From: Fannyhessea vaginae DSM 15829
GTDB taxonomy: Bacteria; Actinomycetota; Coriobacteriia; Coriobacteriales; Atopobiaceae
Reading direction: 5' to 3'
DNA: 64,000 nt
NCBI RefSeq assembly: GCF_000159235.2
Contig: NZ_ACGK02000001.1
Coordinates: forward strand, 434,001 to 498,000
Shown: piece by piece, positions 54,422 to 63,732 of the stretch
Layout of the letters: every line of letters starts with the position of its first letter
Position numbering within the stretch: the stretch's first letter is position 1
The notes under the pieces: model-generated
Databases searched by the model: none
Seen by the model: only the letters and a program-made list of their open reading frames with translations
Told to the model about the DNA's origin: nothing
Made by a program: the position numbers and the translations under genes

Positions 54422-57070
54422 ATGGCAACCGGCGAATATAAAACAATGACAACAGCAGAAATCCGCGAAGACTTTTTGTCATTTTTTGAGTCAAAAGGTT
54501 GTAAGCGTTATGAATCGTCTTCTCTTATCCCCGAAGATCCTTCGCTTTTATTGGCAAACGCCGGTATGAATCAGTTTAAGGAATACTACCAAGGCACTAA
54601 GACCATGCGCGAAATTGGTGCTACATCGTGCCAAAAATGTCTTCGTACCAACGATATCGAAAATATTGGAGACGCGCGCCATCTTTCATTTTTTGAAATG
54701 CTTGGTAACTTTTCGTTTGGTGGATATACCAAAGCGCAGGCAATAGCTTGGGCATGGGAGTTTATTACCTCGCCTGCTCATTTAGGATTGCCGAAAGATC
54801 GTTTATATGTAACCGTATTTACCGATGACGATGAAGCATGCGAGCTGTGGCAACAACAAGGCGTTGCACTTGACCACATTTCGCGCTTGGGCGAAGAGGA
54901 CAACTTCTGGGCAGCAGGCCCTACAGGTCCATGTGGCCCGTGTTCAGAGATTTATTTTGATCAAGGTCCAAGTTTTGAAGGTGAAAAGCCTGGTGACGAT
55001 GGTGATCGTTACCTTGAATTTTGGAATTTGGTCTTTACCCAGTTTGATCGCCAAGAAGACGGCTCTATGCCCGAGCTTCCACACCGCAATATTGATACGG
55101 GTATGGGTCTTGAGCGTATGGCAGCCATTATGCAGCACGAAGGCTCAAATTACGAGGGAGATGTATTGCGCAGCCTTATAGGCGTTGGCGAAGAGCTTTC
55201 TCATAAAACGTATCACAGCTCTGAACGCGTTGATACATCGCTGCGTATTTTAGCCGATCATGCTCGTGCGGTAACCTTTATGATTGGTGACGGTATTTTG
55301 CCTGGTAACGAAGGCAGGGGCTACGTGCTTCGTCGTTTGCTACGCCGCGCAATTTATCATGGACGCCTTATGGGAATTGAAGGTTCATTCCTTACCAAGT
55401 ATTCCGCCGAAGTTATGCGTCTTATGGCGCAAGTATATCCTCAACTCCTGCAAAATAAAGCCCTCATCGAAGGCATTATTTCTGCCGAAGAGCAACGCTT
55501 TACTGCAACACTTGACGCTGGTGAGCAAGCTCTTAAAGATGAACTCGCGCATTTGGACGCAGGAAGTGTATTACCAGGTGAAGTTGCATTTAAGCTTCAT
55601 GATACCTACGGTTTTCCTATTGACTTAACGCGTGAAATTGCACTTGGTCTCGGCCACGATGTTGATATGGATACGTTTGAAAAGCTGATGGAAGATCAAC
55701 GCAGCCGCGCGCGTGCTCAGGCAACGCGTGATGCATGGGGAACATCTAACAGTGTGTGGGCAAAGCTTTCTGATTCACACGAAATGACTACCTTTGTTGG
55801 ATATGACCATAATACACTTGACGGAGCTCATGTAGTTGCACTCGTAGTTGATGGTGCATCTGTAGATAAGGTGCAGGCAAACACACGCGTAGAAGTTGTG
55901 TTGGACGCCACGCCGTTTTATGGTGAACGTGGAGGCCAGGTAGGGGATACTGGGTATCTTTCTAATGAGAGTGTTAAGCTTCGTGTTGAAAATACGCTTC
56001 ACCGCGAAGGCGAGCTTCTCTCGCATGAGTGCGTGCTTGAACAAGGTACGCTTGCAGTGGGAGATACGCTTAACTGTGCTATTGACGTGCATCGTCGCGA
56101 ATGTATTCGCCGCAATCATACAGCAACTCACCTTTTGGATGCAGCACTTATTAAAGTATTGGGTGACCACGTAAGCCAAGCGGGCTCATTGGTTGCTCCT
56201 GATCGTCTTCGTTTTGACTTCACACATTTTGAAGCACTCACGCCTGCACAAATTGCTCAGGTAGAGCAGCTGGTAAATGACGAGATATTTGCGGCTGAGC
56301 CTATGGTAACTCGCATTATGTCGCGCGAGGAGGCAAAAAATTCGGGTGCCATTCAGCTGTTTGAAGATATGTATGGCGATGATGTTCGTGTAGTTTCTAC
56401 AGGCACCTCTGATCATCCATATTCTCGCGAGCTTTGTGGTGGTACTCATGCACGTAATACTGCTGATATTGGCTGCTTTAAGATTATCTCCGAAACTTCA
56501 GTAGGTTCTAATGTTCGTCGTCTTGAGGCGCTTACATCACTTGGCTATATTGACTACATGAAAACGCGTGAAGATGAGCTTTCGCAAATTGCTTGCCTGC
56601 TTAAATGTCGTCCACAAGATGTTGTAAGTCGTGTGGAAGCACTTAAAGACGAAAAGAATGCATTGGAGAAAAAAGTTAAGGAAGCACTTACGGGTTCGTC
56701 TTCGCAAAAGGTTTCTTCTGCGCTCGAAAATGCGCTTGACTTAGGTGATTATAAGGTTGTTCTTGCTCACCTTGAAGGGGTCAGTGGAAAAGACTTACGA
56801 AGTGTGTGGGATGGTATTCATCAGCGCTTAGGCGAAAAAAGCGCGTGTGTCCTTCTTTCTGCAACTGCAGATAAAGTACAGCTTTTAGCAGCAGCAACAC
56901 AAGCGGCTGTAGACGCTGGATTTAACGCTGGAGCGCTTATCAAAAACATCGCACCTTGTGTAGATGGACGCGGTGGCGGTCGTCCTGTTATGGCTCAAGC
57001 TGGAGGAAACCGCGTTGAAGGTATTAACGACGCGCTTGCTTTGGCAAAGCAACTACTTACAACCAAGTAA
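54422..57070 (+). CDS. alaS: Alanyl-tRNA synthetase
   Basis: Charges tRNA-Ala. Class II motifs 1-3 are present: SSLIPEDPSLLLANAGMNQF, TSCQKCLRTNDIENIGDARH, and NIDTGMGLERMAAIMQ. The editing domain has zinc residues in RRNHTATHLLDAAL and SRELCGGTHARNTADIG. The C-terminal oligomerisation (DHHA1-like) domain ends with VDGRGGGRPVMAQAGG. 882 residues, full length. The ATG lies behind AAGGAG. The 220-base leader holds a small CGTACC/GGTACG hairpin but no T-box core. ruvX follows after five bases. Confidence 0.97.
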   Translation: MATGEYKTMTTAEIREDFLSFFESKGCKRYESSSLIPEDPSLLLANAGMNQFKEYYQGTKTMREIGATSCQKCLRTNDIENIGDARHLSFFEMLGNFSFGGYTKAQAIAWAWEFITSPAHLGLPKDRLYVTVFTDDDEACELWQQQGVALDHISRLGEEDNFWAAGPTGPCGPCSEIYFDQGPSFEGEKPGDDGDRYLEFWNLVFTQFDRQEDGSMPELPHRNIDTGMGLERMAAIMQHEGSNYEGDVLRSLIGVGEELSHKTYHSSERVDTSLRILADHARAVTFMIGDGILPGNEGRGYVLRRLLRRAIYHGRLMGIEGSFLTKYSAEVMRLMAQVYPQLLQNKALIEGIISAEEQRFTATLDAGEQALKDELAHLDAGSVLPGEVAFKLHDTYGFPIDLTREIALGLGHDVDMDTFEKLMEDQRSRARAQATRDAWGTSNSVWAKLSDSHEMTTFVGYDHNTLDGAHVVALVVDGASVDKVQANTRVEVVLDATPFYGERGGQVGDTGYLSNESVKLRVENTLHREGELLSHECVLEQGTLAVGDTLNCAIDVHRRECIRRNHTATHLLDAALIKVLGDHVSQAGSLVAPDRLRFDFTHFEALTPAQIAQVEQLVNDEIFAAEPMVTRIMSREEAKNSGAIQLFEDMYGDDVRVVSTGTSDHPYSRELCGGTHARNTADIGCFKIISETSVGSNVRRLEALTSLGYIDYMKTREDELSQIACLLKCRPQDVVSRVEALKDEKNALEKKVKEALTGSSSQKVSSALENALDLGDYKVVLAHLEGVSGKDLRSVWDGIHQRLGEKSACVLLSATADKVQLLAAATQAAVDAGFNAGALIKNIAPCVDGRGGGRPVMAQAGGNRVEGINDALALAKQLLTTK

Positions 57071-57075
57071 TTTCT

Positions 57076-57501
57076 ATGAGAGTTTTAGCGCTTGATATCG
57101 GAGAGGTTCGTGTAGGCATTGCGGTAAGCGATGCTTCAGAAACGCTTGCTATGCCGGTGAAAGTTTTGCCCTTTCAAGAGGTTTATACGCACGCGCGCAC
57201 GTTTCGTCGTGTGTTGGAAGACTATGAACCCGATCTTCTGGTCTGTGGTCTTCCTCGAACGCTTGCAGGAGATGTAGGTGCGCAGGCTCAAAAACTTATG
57301 GAACAGGCACAAACAATTGCGCGTGCGTGCAATTTGGACGTAACGTTTGTTGATGAACGTCTGTCTTCTGCGCAGGCAAAGCGTATTTTGCGCGAACAAG
57401 GTTATAGCGAAAAACAAATGAGGGGGCATATTGATATGATTGCCGCCTCTCTTTTTTTACAAGCATGGCTGGACGAGAGGCGGGGACGCTCATGCCACTA
57501 G
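57076..57501 (+). CDS. ruvX: Pre-16S rRNA nuclease / Holliday-junction resolvase-like protein
   Basis: A 141-residue RNase-H-fold protein of the YqgF family, which matures the 5' end of 16S rRNA in E. coli. Acidic catalytic residues lie in LALDIGEVRVGIAVSD (first Asp), VTFVDERLSSAQAKR (Glu) and HIDMIAASLFLQAWLD (Asp). It lies between alaS and mltG in the order common in actinomycetes and firmicutes and overlaps mltG by ten bases. Confidence 0.93.
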   Translation: MRVLALDIGEVRVGIAVSDASETLAMPVKVLPFQEVYTHARTFRRVLEDYEPDLLVCGLPRTLAGDVGAQAQKLMEQAQTIARACNLDVTFVDERLSSAQAKRILREQGYSEKQMRGHIDMIAASLFLQAWLDERRGRSCH

Positions 57502-58772
57502 ATTCTTTTGGATCTTCTTCAAAACATTTTGCAAAACATGCACATCCTTCTTCTGCAGAAAACGGTACAACTCCGAGCGCTCAAAAGCACAATTCACAAG
57601 GTGGGGCGCACAAAACAGCGAGCGTATCTGCAACTGGATTTACTCCACATGTAAAGCGTGTGCGCAATCATACTAAGCTCAAAGCCACGCATTCACCTCG
57701 TGGATTATCTGCAAAAAGGCCTGAAAATAGGCGGGTTAAACCCTACGTTATGGCGGCTCTTGCTATGGTAGCGCTTCTTATTGTAATTGCCACGGTTATG
57801 GCTTACCTTAATTCTCGCTCACAAGATAATGCGCAGACCGCAAGCATAACGGCAGGTGAACACATAAAAGTAACTATCCCTTCAGGCGCCAATGCTGCTC
57901 GCATTGCGCAACTTTTGGTGCAAGAGCGCGTAATTTCAGACGGTAAAGCGTTTTTGTCAGCAATTCAAAAACAAGACGTTGCTTCAAAAATTAAAAGTGG
58001 AACATACGAGCTGGTAGCAGGAAGTGATTATCAGCAGCTTATAGATCGGCTTATACAAGGACCAAATTCATCAGAAAATGCCCTGGTTGTTCCCGAAGGA
58101 TTTACGGTAGACAAACTAGCCGATTTGGTAAGCCAGCAATTTGGTATTTCGCGTGACGATTTTCTTGCACAAGCAAAAGCATCTAACTACGTGGACGAAT
58201 TTCCATTTTTAAAGGACGCGCAAAATGATTCGCTCGAAGGATTTTTGTGGCCTAAAACCTATGATTTCTCCTCGACTACGCCTACAAGTGACGCCATTAT
58301 TAAACTGATGCTGACCCAATATAAAACCGAAACCGCAAATCTTGACTTTGAGGGCGCTCAGCAAAATATTAAACAGCAGTACGGTATTACTATGAGCCGC
58401 TATGATTTTATTAAGCTTGCGTCAATTATCGAAAAAGAAGCGCTGATAGATGAAGATAGGCCGCTTATTGCCTCGGTTATGTTTAATCGTCTCAAAGCCG
58501 ATATGCCGCTACAATCAGACGCAACTATGGGATATGTAACAAAAGGCAAGGTCACGCCTCAAGATTTGAAGTCGGATAGTCCATATAACACGCAGAATAA
58601 AAAGGGATTTCCGCCCACTCCAATATGCTCTCCTGGAATTGCGTCTCTTTCTGCGGCTATGCTACCTGCAACAACGGATAATTATTATTTTTGGATCACC
58701 AAAGACGAACATAAGTTCTCAAAGACCTATGATGAACATTTGCAGGCAATAAAAGAGGCAAAGGAGAAGTAA
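57492..58772 (+). CDS. mltG: Endolytic peptidoglycan transglycosylase MltG
   Basis: Cuts nascent peptidoglycan glycans and so ends strand growth. A polar basic cytoplasmic tail (about 80 residues) precedes a membrane helix (PYVMAALAMVALLIVIATVM) and the outside YceG domain. The catalytic Glu is in LASIIEKEALIDEDRPLIA. Further family segments are LEGFLWPKTY, MFNRLKADMPLQSDATMGY, SPYNTQNKKGFPPTPICSPG and DNYYFWITKDEHKFSKTYDE. The ATG at 57492 has GGGGA upstream; an earlier in-frame ATG at 57465 lacks one. 426 residues. Directly followed by yqeG. Confidence 0.92.
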   Translation: MPLDSFGSSSKHFAKHAHPSSAENGTTPSAQKHNSQGGAHKTASVSATGFTPHVKRVRNHTKLKATHSPRGLSAKRPENRRVKPYVMAALAMVALLIVIATVMAYLNSRSQDNAQTASITAGEHIKVTIPSGANAARIAQLLVQERVISDGKAFLSAIQKQDVASKIKSGTYELVAGSDYQQLIDRLIQGPNSSENALVVPEGFTVDKLADLVSQQFGISRDDFLAQAKASNYVDEFPFLKDAQNDSLEGFLWPKTYDFSSTTPTSDAIIKLMLTQYKTETANLDFEGAQQNIKQQYGITMSRYDFIKLASIIEKEALIDEDRPLIASVMFNRLKADMPLQSDATMGYVTKGKVTPQDLKSDSPYNTQNKKGFPPTPICSPGIASLSAAMLPATTDNYYFWITKDEHKFSKTYDEHLQAIKEAKEK

Positions 58773-59273
58773 GTGAGCCTGTTTACTCCCGATGATTATT
58801 ATAAACGCGTTGATTGTATTCCCTTTGAGTATCTGCTTGAGCATGATGTTCGATGTATATTAATAGATCGAGATAACACGTGCGTTCCTCGAACCACAAA
58901 ACGGGTTCCCTCCGAAATTTTAGCGTGGTTTAATCATGTACAGCACGAGCTGCATATTCCTATCTATGTTGTTTCTAATAATGTACATGTTCGTCAGGTG
59001 CAAAAATCGGCGCACGAACTTGGATGCGAGGCACTTTCACATGCGATGAAACCCTCGCCGCGTGTGCTTACAGCGCTTTTGCGTAAGCTTGATATAAAGC
59101 CAGAGCATGCGCTTATGATTGGCGATCAGATTTTTACTGATATCGTTGCTGGTAGATTGGCTCAAACTCAAACTATTTTAGTTAGACCTCAGTCCAAACG
59201 AGATTTATGGTATACCTATTTTTTACGCGTACTTGAATTTTTTATCGTAAGAAATAAGAACTTCAAAGGATAA
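58773..59273 (+). CDS. yqeG: YqeG-family HAD phosphatase
   Basis: A 166-residue HAD protein of the YqeG (IIIA) family. Motif I is CILIDRDNTCVPRTTK, motif II the Ser/Asn in YVVSNNVHVRQV, and motif III/IV ALMIGDQIFTDIVAGR, with the conserved Lys in AMKPSPR. In motif I one Asp is at the usual place (IDRDNT). Substrate unknown; yqeG often lies near aroE/aroB genes, as it does here. It starts with GTG directly after the mltG stop, behind AAGGAG, so the pair is coupled. Confidence 0.86.
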   Translation: MSLFTPDDYYKRVDCIPFEYLLEHDVRCILIDRDNTCVPRTTKRVPSEILAWFNHVQHELHIPIYVVSNNVHVRQVQKSAHELGCEALSHAMKPSPRVLTALLRKLDIKPEHALMIGDQIFTDIVAGRLAQTQTILVRPQSKRDLWYTYFLRVLEFFIVRNKNFKG

Positions 59274-59277
59274 AGTT

Positions 59278-60516
59278 ATGGCAACACAAACAACATCAGA
59301 AACAACACCCCAAGCAGTAAAGCAAGCAGCACCCCAAGCAGAACCTCAAACATCACCAGAAACAGTAACGCAAACAGCAACACAAACACAAGGGGAAACT
59401 TCAACACCCAACGACGCCAACGAGCAACCCCAGCCGCTTATTCGTCAATGGATCGCTCTTAAAGATGGTTCTTGTGATGTACGTTATGGTCAGCATGCAA
59501 TAGATCAACTTGGTTCAATTTTACGTACTGCAGTTGGTGTGCCATATAAACTTGCGCTTGTTCGTGATTCTTACGCCTCTGATGAAGTGTTTGAAGAGAT
59601 ACAACGCAACCTTACCTCGCAAGGCTTTAGAGTTACGTGTGTGCACCTTCAAGACGCAGATGAGCCTTCTTTGTCGTTGGTTGAAACGCTTTGCACGTCG
59701 TTTTTAGATATGGGCTTAACGGCTGATGACTATATTTGTGTTGTGGGAGACGTAACTCTTATTGCACTTGTGGGGGCGGCTGCGCGCGTGTGGTGTCAGG
59801 GAACGCCTGTATGTGCGGTACCGCTTTCGTTCCACGCTCTTATCGACGCTGCTACCTTACCCCAGATGCTTACCCTTAACAAGGTTCCTGCAATGCTTTC
59901 GCTGTCGGCTCACTATGATCAGGTTGTGTGTGATACTTCACTCATCCATTTTGATTTGCATGACCAAGACGCTCAATACGCGCGCTTAATGATGATCGCA
60001 ACGTGCATGGCCGAATCATCGCAGGCATTTTCTAAGCTGTGGGATGCTTCTTATGACCTGATGGATACAAACTTTGAAACGTTTTCTGCGCAGTTGCTTG
60101 AAACGCTTAAAATTCGCGGACGTATTATTTCTTCGTCTGCACTTGCGGTGCGTAATGCAGCAAGTTATGGGGTAAGTTTTGCGCGCGCGTTGCAAAAGGT
60201 AAGTCATGCCACATATACGGCGTGTTTTGCCGAGTCGCTGCGTTTTTGTGCGCGTCTTGCATGCGCACTGGAGCATTTAGAAATCGACGATGTACTTGCG
60301 CAGGACGAGCTTTTAGATCGTTTTGAGTGTGGTTCGGTGTGCGAAGATGTTGATCCTCAACAACTGTTTTGTGCTCTCAAAGACGAATTGTTTTTGCGCT
60401 CGCGTAAAGCACAACTACCTTTGCCACAAGCGTTGGGACGCGTGCGCATGACCTCGGTAACCGATGAGCTTTTGCACGAGCATATTGACGCATGGTGTAT
60501 GGCTCATAAAGCATAG
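59278..60516 (+). CDS. 3-dehydroquinate-synthase-like protein lacking catalytic motifs
   Basis: A 412-residue protein related to DHQ synthase (AroB), the second enzyme of the shikimate pathway, but decayed in the active site. After a Gln/Thr-rich tail (1-55), the cofactor part shows YICVVGDVTLIALVGAAARVW, aligned with AroB's GGGVVGDLAGF...ATY. The substrate-binding segment normally reading DSSVGGKTGVN is DAATLPQMLTLNK. The metal/His segment normally GHTFGHA-E is GVSFARALQ, so the zinc-binding His is lost. Catalysis is therefore unlikely. It may be a relic of a lost pathway, or a DHQS fold with a new role. Gene order (mltG-yqeG-aroB-like) matches the usual place of aro genes. AAAGGA precedes the ATG. 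Confidence 0.72.
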   Translation: MATQTTSETTPQAVKQAAPQAEPQTSPETVTQTATQTQGETSTPNDANEQPQPLIRQWIALKDGSCDVRYGQHAIDQLGSILRTAVGVPYKLALVRDSYASDEVFEEIQRNLTSQGFRVTCVHLQDADEPSLSLVETLCTSFLDMGLTADDYICVVGDVTLIALVGAAARVWCQGTPVCAVPLSFHALIDAATLPQMLTLNKVPAMLSLSAHYDQVVCDTSLIHFDLHDQDAQYARLMMIATCMAESSQAFSKLWDASYDLMDTNFETFSAQLLETLKIRGRIISSSALAVRNAASYGVSFARALQKVSHATYTACFAESLRFCARLACALEHLEIDDVLAQDELLDRFECGSVCEDVDPQQLFCALKDELFLRSRKAQLPLPQALGRVRMTSVTDELLHEHIDAWCMAHKA

Positions 60517-60600
60517 AGCTGTGGGAATGACAAATCTTTTGTTGTGTGTGTTGTGATAAACTGCTTTGTATACACTATTAACTGTGATAGAGGCGATAGT

Positions 60601-62496
60601 ATGAAACATAGTAAGAAAAAATCAAGTTCACTTTTACCTGTCATGTTAAGTGCAGGTGTATGCGCAGTTTCATTGGGGGGGGGTATAGTAACTAGTATAC
60701 CTACGGTTGCGTATGCAAATAGCGTAGACACCCAGTCTACGCCGTCAGCAAGTAGCAATGATACTCATGAGACTGCTCGCGGTGCTCGTAGTCAGGTTCA
60801 ATCCAATCATGCGGTCAACACAGCTTCAAAGAGTCTGACAGCAACTCCATCTAAAGTTGCTCTTCGTACGGTATCCACCGATTCCACGCCTGCACAACCT
60901 CAGGATGACTCCCTCACCTGGACGAAGGACGACTTTAATATTTCTGCCGATGGCAAAATGATTGGAGGCAGGAAAGATGTTTATCATCCGGAGACAGGTC
61001 AAACGGTAAATGAATATGTGGACGGACTTACTGCCAAAGGAAAAGAAAAACTTAAGAAAAATCATCATATTGTTATTCCTGAAGGCATTGAAGTCATTCA
61101 TGAATGTGCTTTTACTGGTCGGGCTAATAAAATCGGGAATCAGCATGAGCACGTTGACGACGCAACCTACATTGAAGGCGTCACGCTTCCACAATCACTG
61201 AGGATAATAGAATATGGTGCGTTCGGTTGGAACAAAATTAAGGGAACTCTTACTATTCCGAAAAACGTCATTTCAATACATAGCGCAGCCTTTATTGCTA
61301 ATGAAATTGAAAAAGTTGTCTTTGAAGGTGTGATTGACGGTAAGGGCAAAGAGCACGATACCGATGCTAATCCGTATTATCTTGCGGGAGTTGGCGAAAA
61401 GGCATTTCAGGGTAATAAAATTTCTGAAATTGTTGTAAAAGAGAATTTGAGTAAGTATAAATTGCATCCGTCCTCAGATCCTGGTAAGAGCGATTCTGTA
61501 TTTGACAATCAGAATCCTGGACCTTTTACTATTGAAGTTGGACAGGAATACAAGCGACCTATTAAATTTACGCAAGAAAGTGCTGGTCACACAATCAGTG
61601 TTATGGAGGGCTTTGCTGAGAATGGAACTCCTACACTTATTGCTCAATCTTCGTACTTTAAGAAAAACGCTGATGGCAAATATATAGCAGTAAAAACTGG
61701 AACGCTTGACGGTCAGTGTATGTTTTATGACATGCTTAATAATAATTTTAGAGTACTCGGCATTTCGCACTTTACCTACAACATTATTCCCAAACCTAAG
61801 ATTTATACCGTAACATTTGTGAATGAAACCGATCAAAACTATGCAAAGGTGCAGGTACAAGAAGGTAAATCCATAAACGACAAGAGTGTTTTAAATCAGG
61901 TTATGCCTAACAATCCTTCTAAGGTGGGTTATACATTTAGAGGTTGGAGCACGGACAAAACCGGTAAAGATAGAACCAAGGAATTTAGTGCTAGTACACC
62001 CGTAACAGGTGACATAACAGTTTATGCTCTTTATACGCCTGCGCCAGCGGTGCTCAATGCTGTTCCTTCTCTTATCGTGCAGGATAAAGCCATTACCGAG
62101 GGAGATTCTCTTGATCTAAGGTCACTTATCGTATCTGCAACTGATCCAGAAGATGGCGATCTTAAAGACAAAGTGGTCATTGCCGATCAAGGTGGATTTA
62201 CCAACACTAAGCCTGGTAGTTATAAGATTGTATTTCAGATAACTGATAAAGGTAAAGCATGCGTTTCGAAAACAGCTACCGTAACAGTTAATAAAAAACC
62301 AGCACCAGTACCTGTACCTCCTACGCCTCAGACAAATTCTCAACCTGAGCCGCAGCATATGGGTAAACATACACCTCAACATTTTCTTCCCAAAACAGGC
62401 GATGTAAGCTCTTTGGGTATGTTAGCTACCCTATTGGGTGCCTCTTGTGCAATTGTTGGCACATTAGGCAAAAAGTCGTTTCAAAAGCGTAAATAA
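60601..62496 (+). CDS. LPXTG-anchored surface protein with leucine-rich and InlB-type repeats
   Basis: A 631-residue secreted, wall-anchored protein. The signal peptide (about 1-38) has a KKK start and ends near VAYANS. After a Ser/Thr-rich part come BspA/LRR_5-type leucine-rich repeats (about 150-280: IPEGIEVIHECAFTG, LPQSLRIIEYGAFGW). Then come an InlB B-repeat (about 400-480, GYTFRGWSTDKTGKDRT), an Ig-like DUF5011-type domain, a Pro-rich stalk and an LPKTG sortase signal with hydrophobic tail and KKSFQKRK end. The ATG at 60601 follows GAGGC. A G9 run (60675-60683) inside the signal-peptide codons can switch the frame. Probable adhesin; ligand unknown. Confidence 0.87.
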   Translation: MKHSKKKSSSLLPVMLSAGVCAVSLGGGIVTSIPTVAYANSVDTQSTPSASSNDTHETARGARSQVQSNHAVNTASKSLTATPSKVALRTVSTDSTPAQPQDDSLTWTKDDFNISADGKMIGGRKDVYHPETGQTVNEYVDGLTAKGKEKLKKNHHIVIPEGIEVIHECAFTGRANKIGNQHEHVDDATYIEGVTLPQSLRIIEYGAFGWNKIKGTLTIPKNVISIHSAAFIANEIEKVVFEGVIDGKGKEHDTDANPYYLAGVGEKAFQGNKISEIVVKENLSKYKLHPSSDPGKSDSVFDNQNPGPFTIEVGQEYKRPIKFTQESAGHTISVMEGFAENGTPTLIAQSSYFKKNADGKYIAVKTGTLDGQCMFYDMLNNNFRVLGISHFTYNIIPKPKIYTVTFVNETDQNYAKVQVQEGKSINDKSVLNQVMPNNPSKVGYTFRGWSTDKTGKDRTKEFSASTPVTGDITVYALYTPAPAVLNAVPSLIVQDKAITEGDSLDLRSLIVSATDPEDGDLKDKVVIADQGGFTNTKPGSYKIVFQITDKGKACVSKTATVTVNKKPAPVPVPPTPQTNSQPEPQHMGKHTPQHFLPKTGDVSSLGMLATLLGASCAIVGTLGKKSFQKRK

Positions 62497-62843
62497 TTTT
62501 GCGTGCATGAGGAAAGCGGCTCTGACTCTAAAGCCAGAGCCGCTTGCTTTTATTGTTAAGTATGATTTCTTGAGCGGTTAATGAATCTAAAACTCATGAT
62601 AAAAATCAGGTGACGCATAAATGCATCACCTGTAAAACTTTGTTTCAATTCGTACATCCGTTGTGCTTTTATTGCTGTATTTTTTAATCACTGTCTTACA
62701 AAAGTTATACATTTGATTAATACTGAGGTTGTTTTAAAAGTAAGTACTTTCAATCATTCTTTCATCAAAAAGACTGTCAAATTCTATAAGCTCTTTTGTT
62801 TCGAGAATTGGTAACACCTCCCTATGTTGAGCGTGATATATCA
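62497..62843. other. Intergenic region with two terminators
   Basis: The + terminator after the surface protein is an 11-bp stem (62514-62524 with 62535-62545) and a T-rich tail. A second hairpin (CAGGTGA 62607-62613 with TCACCTG 62626-62632) is followed on the minus strand by ATTTTTAT and probably ends the GntR gene. The remaining AT-rich 200 bases show no gene. Confidence 0.7.
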
Positions 62844-63569
62844 TTATCGCAGTTTAATACAATCATTCTTTGTTGTGTATGTAAATTTACTTCCCAGATA
62901 ATAAGTTTCATTATATTCAAAGGGAACTTCATTTTGAGTAAAACTGGTATGGGAAACCTTTAAAAGTGCCTCATTGCTAATCTCTAGAAGTTTTGCCTGC
63001 TCTTTTGTGGGAATTGTTGCCGCTACTTCATAGTTTGTACACTGGGGTTTAATATCGTACTTTTTTTCTAGAAATGCATAAAACGATCTATTTAGTTCAT
63101 CTAGAGCTACAGAGGGAACCACATTAGTTGCAATATAGGTATGACTAATTGCCACGCGCGTATCATCTGCCGTCCGCAATCTTTCAAAATATATAATCTC
63201 ATTATCCATAGGGATACATAATTTTGAAGCAATAGCAGGAAAGGATTGCGGGTCAAGTAATCTATATTGCAATAACAAAGAACCCGGTTTCTCACCTTTG
63301 AGGTTTACATCACTCGAAAAGCTTACAGAAGATCCAAATTGTTTATGAATAGTACTCTCTTTTACAAACGTACCGCTTCCTTGAACTTTATATATAAGAT
63401 CTTTGTTTTCCATCTGGGATAAGGCTTTATTTACAGTCATTCTACTGACGCAATAATCAAGTGCTAGTTGAGCTTCGGTTGGTAGCTTGTCATTAACACG
63501 ATATTTTCCAATAGCAATTTGGTGTGCCAGATCATTTATGATTTGTTGATACCGCGCAATCTTTGCCAT
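62844..63569 (-). CDS. GntR/HutC-family transcriptional regulator (UTRA domain)
   Basis: A 241-residue repressor. The N-terminal winged helix (about 1-70) has LAHQIAIGKYRVNDKLPTEAQLA, SRMTVNKALSQME and IYKVQGSGTFV. A UTRA ligand-binding domain (about 90-235) follows, with IIYFERLRTADDTRVAIS and VPFEYNETYYLG, as in regulators of amino-sugar and sugar uptake. It faces a SIS-domain gene across a 163-base gap, so it likely controls that gene and itself. The ligand would be a sugar phosphate, perhaps an amino-sugar phosphate; this is inference. The ATG follows a GGAGG site. Confidence 0.9.
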   Translation of the reverse strand: MAKIARYQQIINDLAHQIAIGKYRVNDKLPTEAQLALDYCVSRMTVNKALSQMENKDLIYKVQGSGTFVKESTIHKQFGSSVSFSSDVNLKGEKPGSLLLQYRLLDPQSFPAIASKLCIPMDNEIIYFERLRTADDTRVAISHTYIATNVVPSVALDELNRSFYAFLEKKYDIKPQCTNYEVAATIPTKEQAKLLEISNEALLKVSHTSFTQNEVPFEYNETYYLGSKFTYTTKNDCIKLR

Positions 63570-63676
63570 AGTGCCTCCTTAGATTGGTTTTATTGTAACC
63601 AATTCATAAGAAAAAGTACATTTAAGTATACAAATCTACCGTATGCAAAATAGATTTCATCAATTAAAAATAATAC

Positions 63677-63688
63677 TTGTATATACAA
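63677..63688. promoter_or_regulatory. Probable GntR-family operator
   Basis: TTGTATATACAA is a perfect 12-bp palindrome of the GT-n-TA-n-AC type bound by GntR/HutC regulators. It lies between the GntR gene and the SIS gene. Related half-sites (AGTATAC, ATACATAC) are nearby. Confidence 0.6.
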
Positions 63689-63732
63689 AAAAGGTATGCT
63701 AGTTTATAGATACATACAAATTAGGAGGTTTT

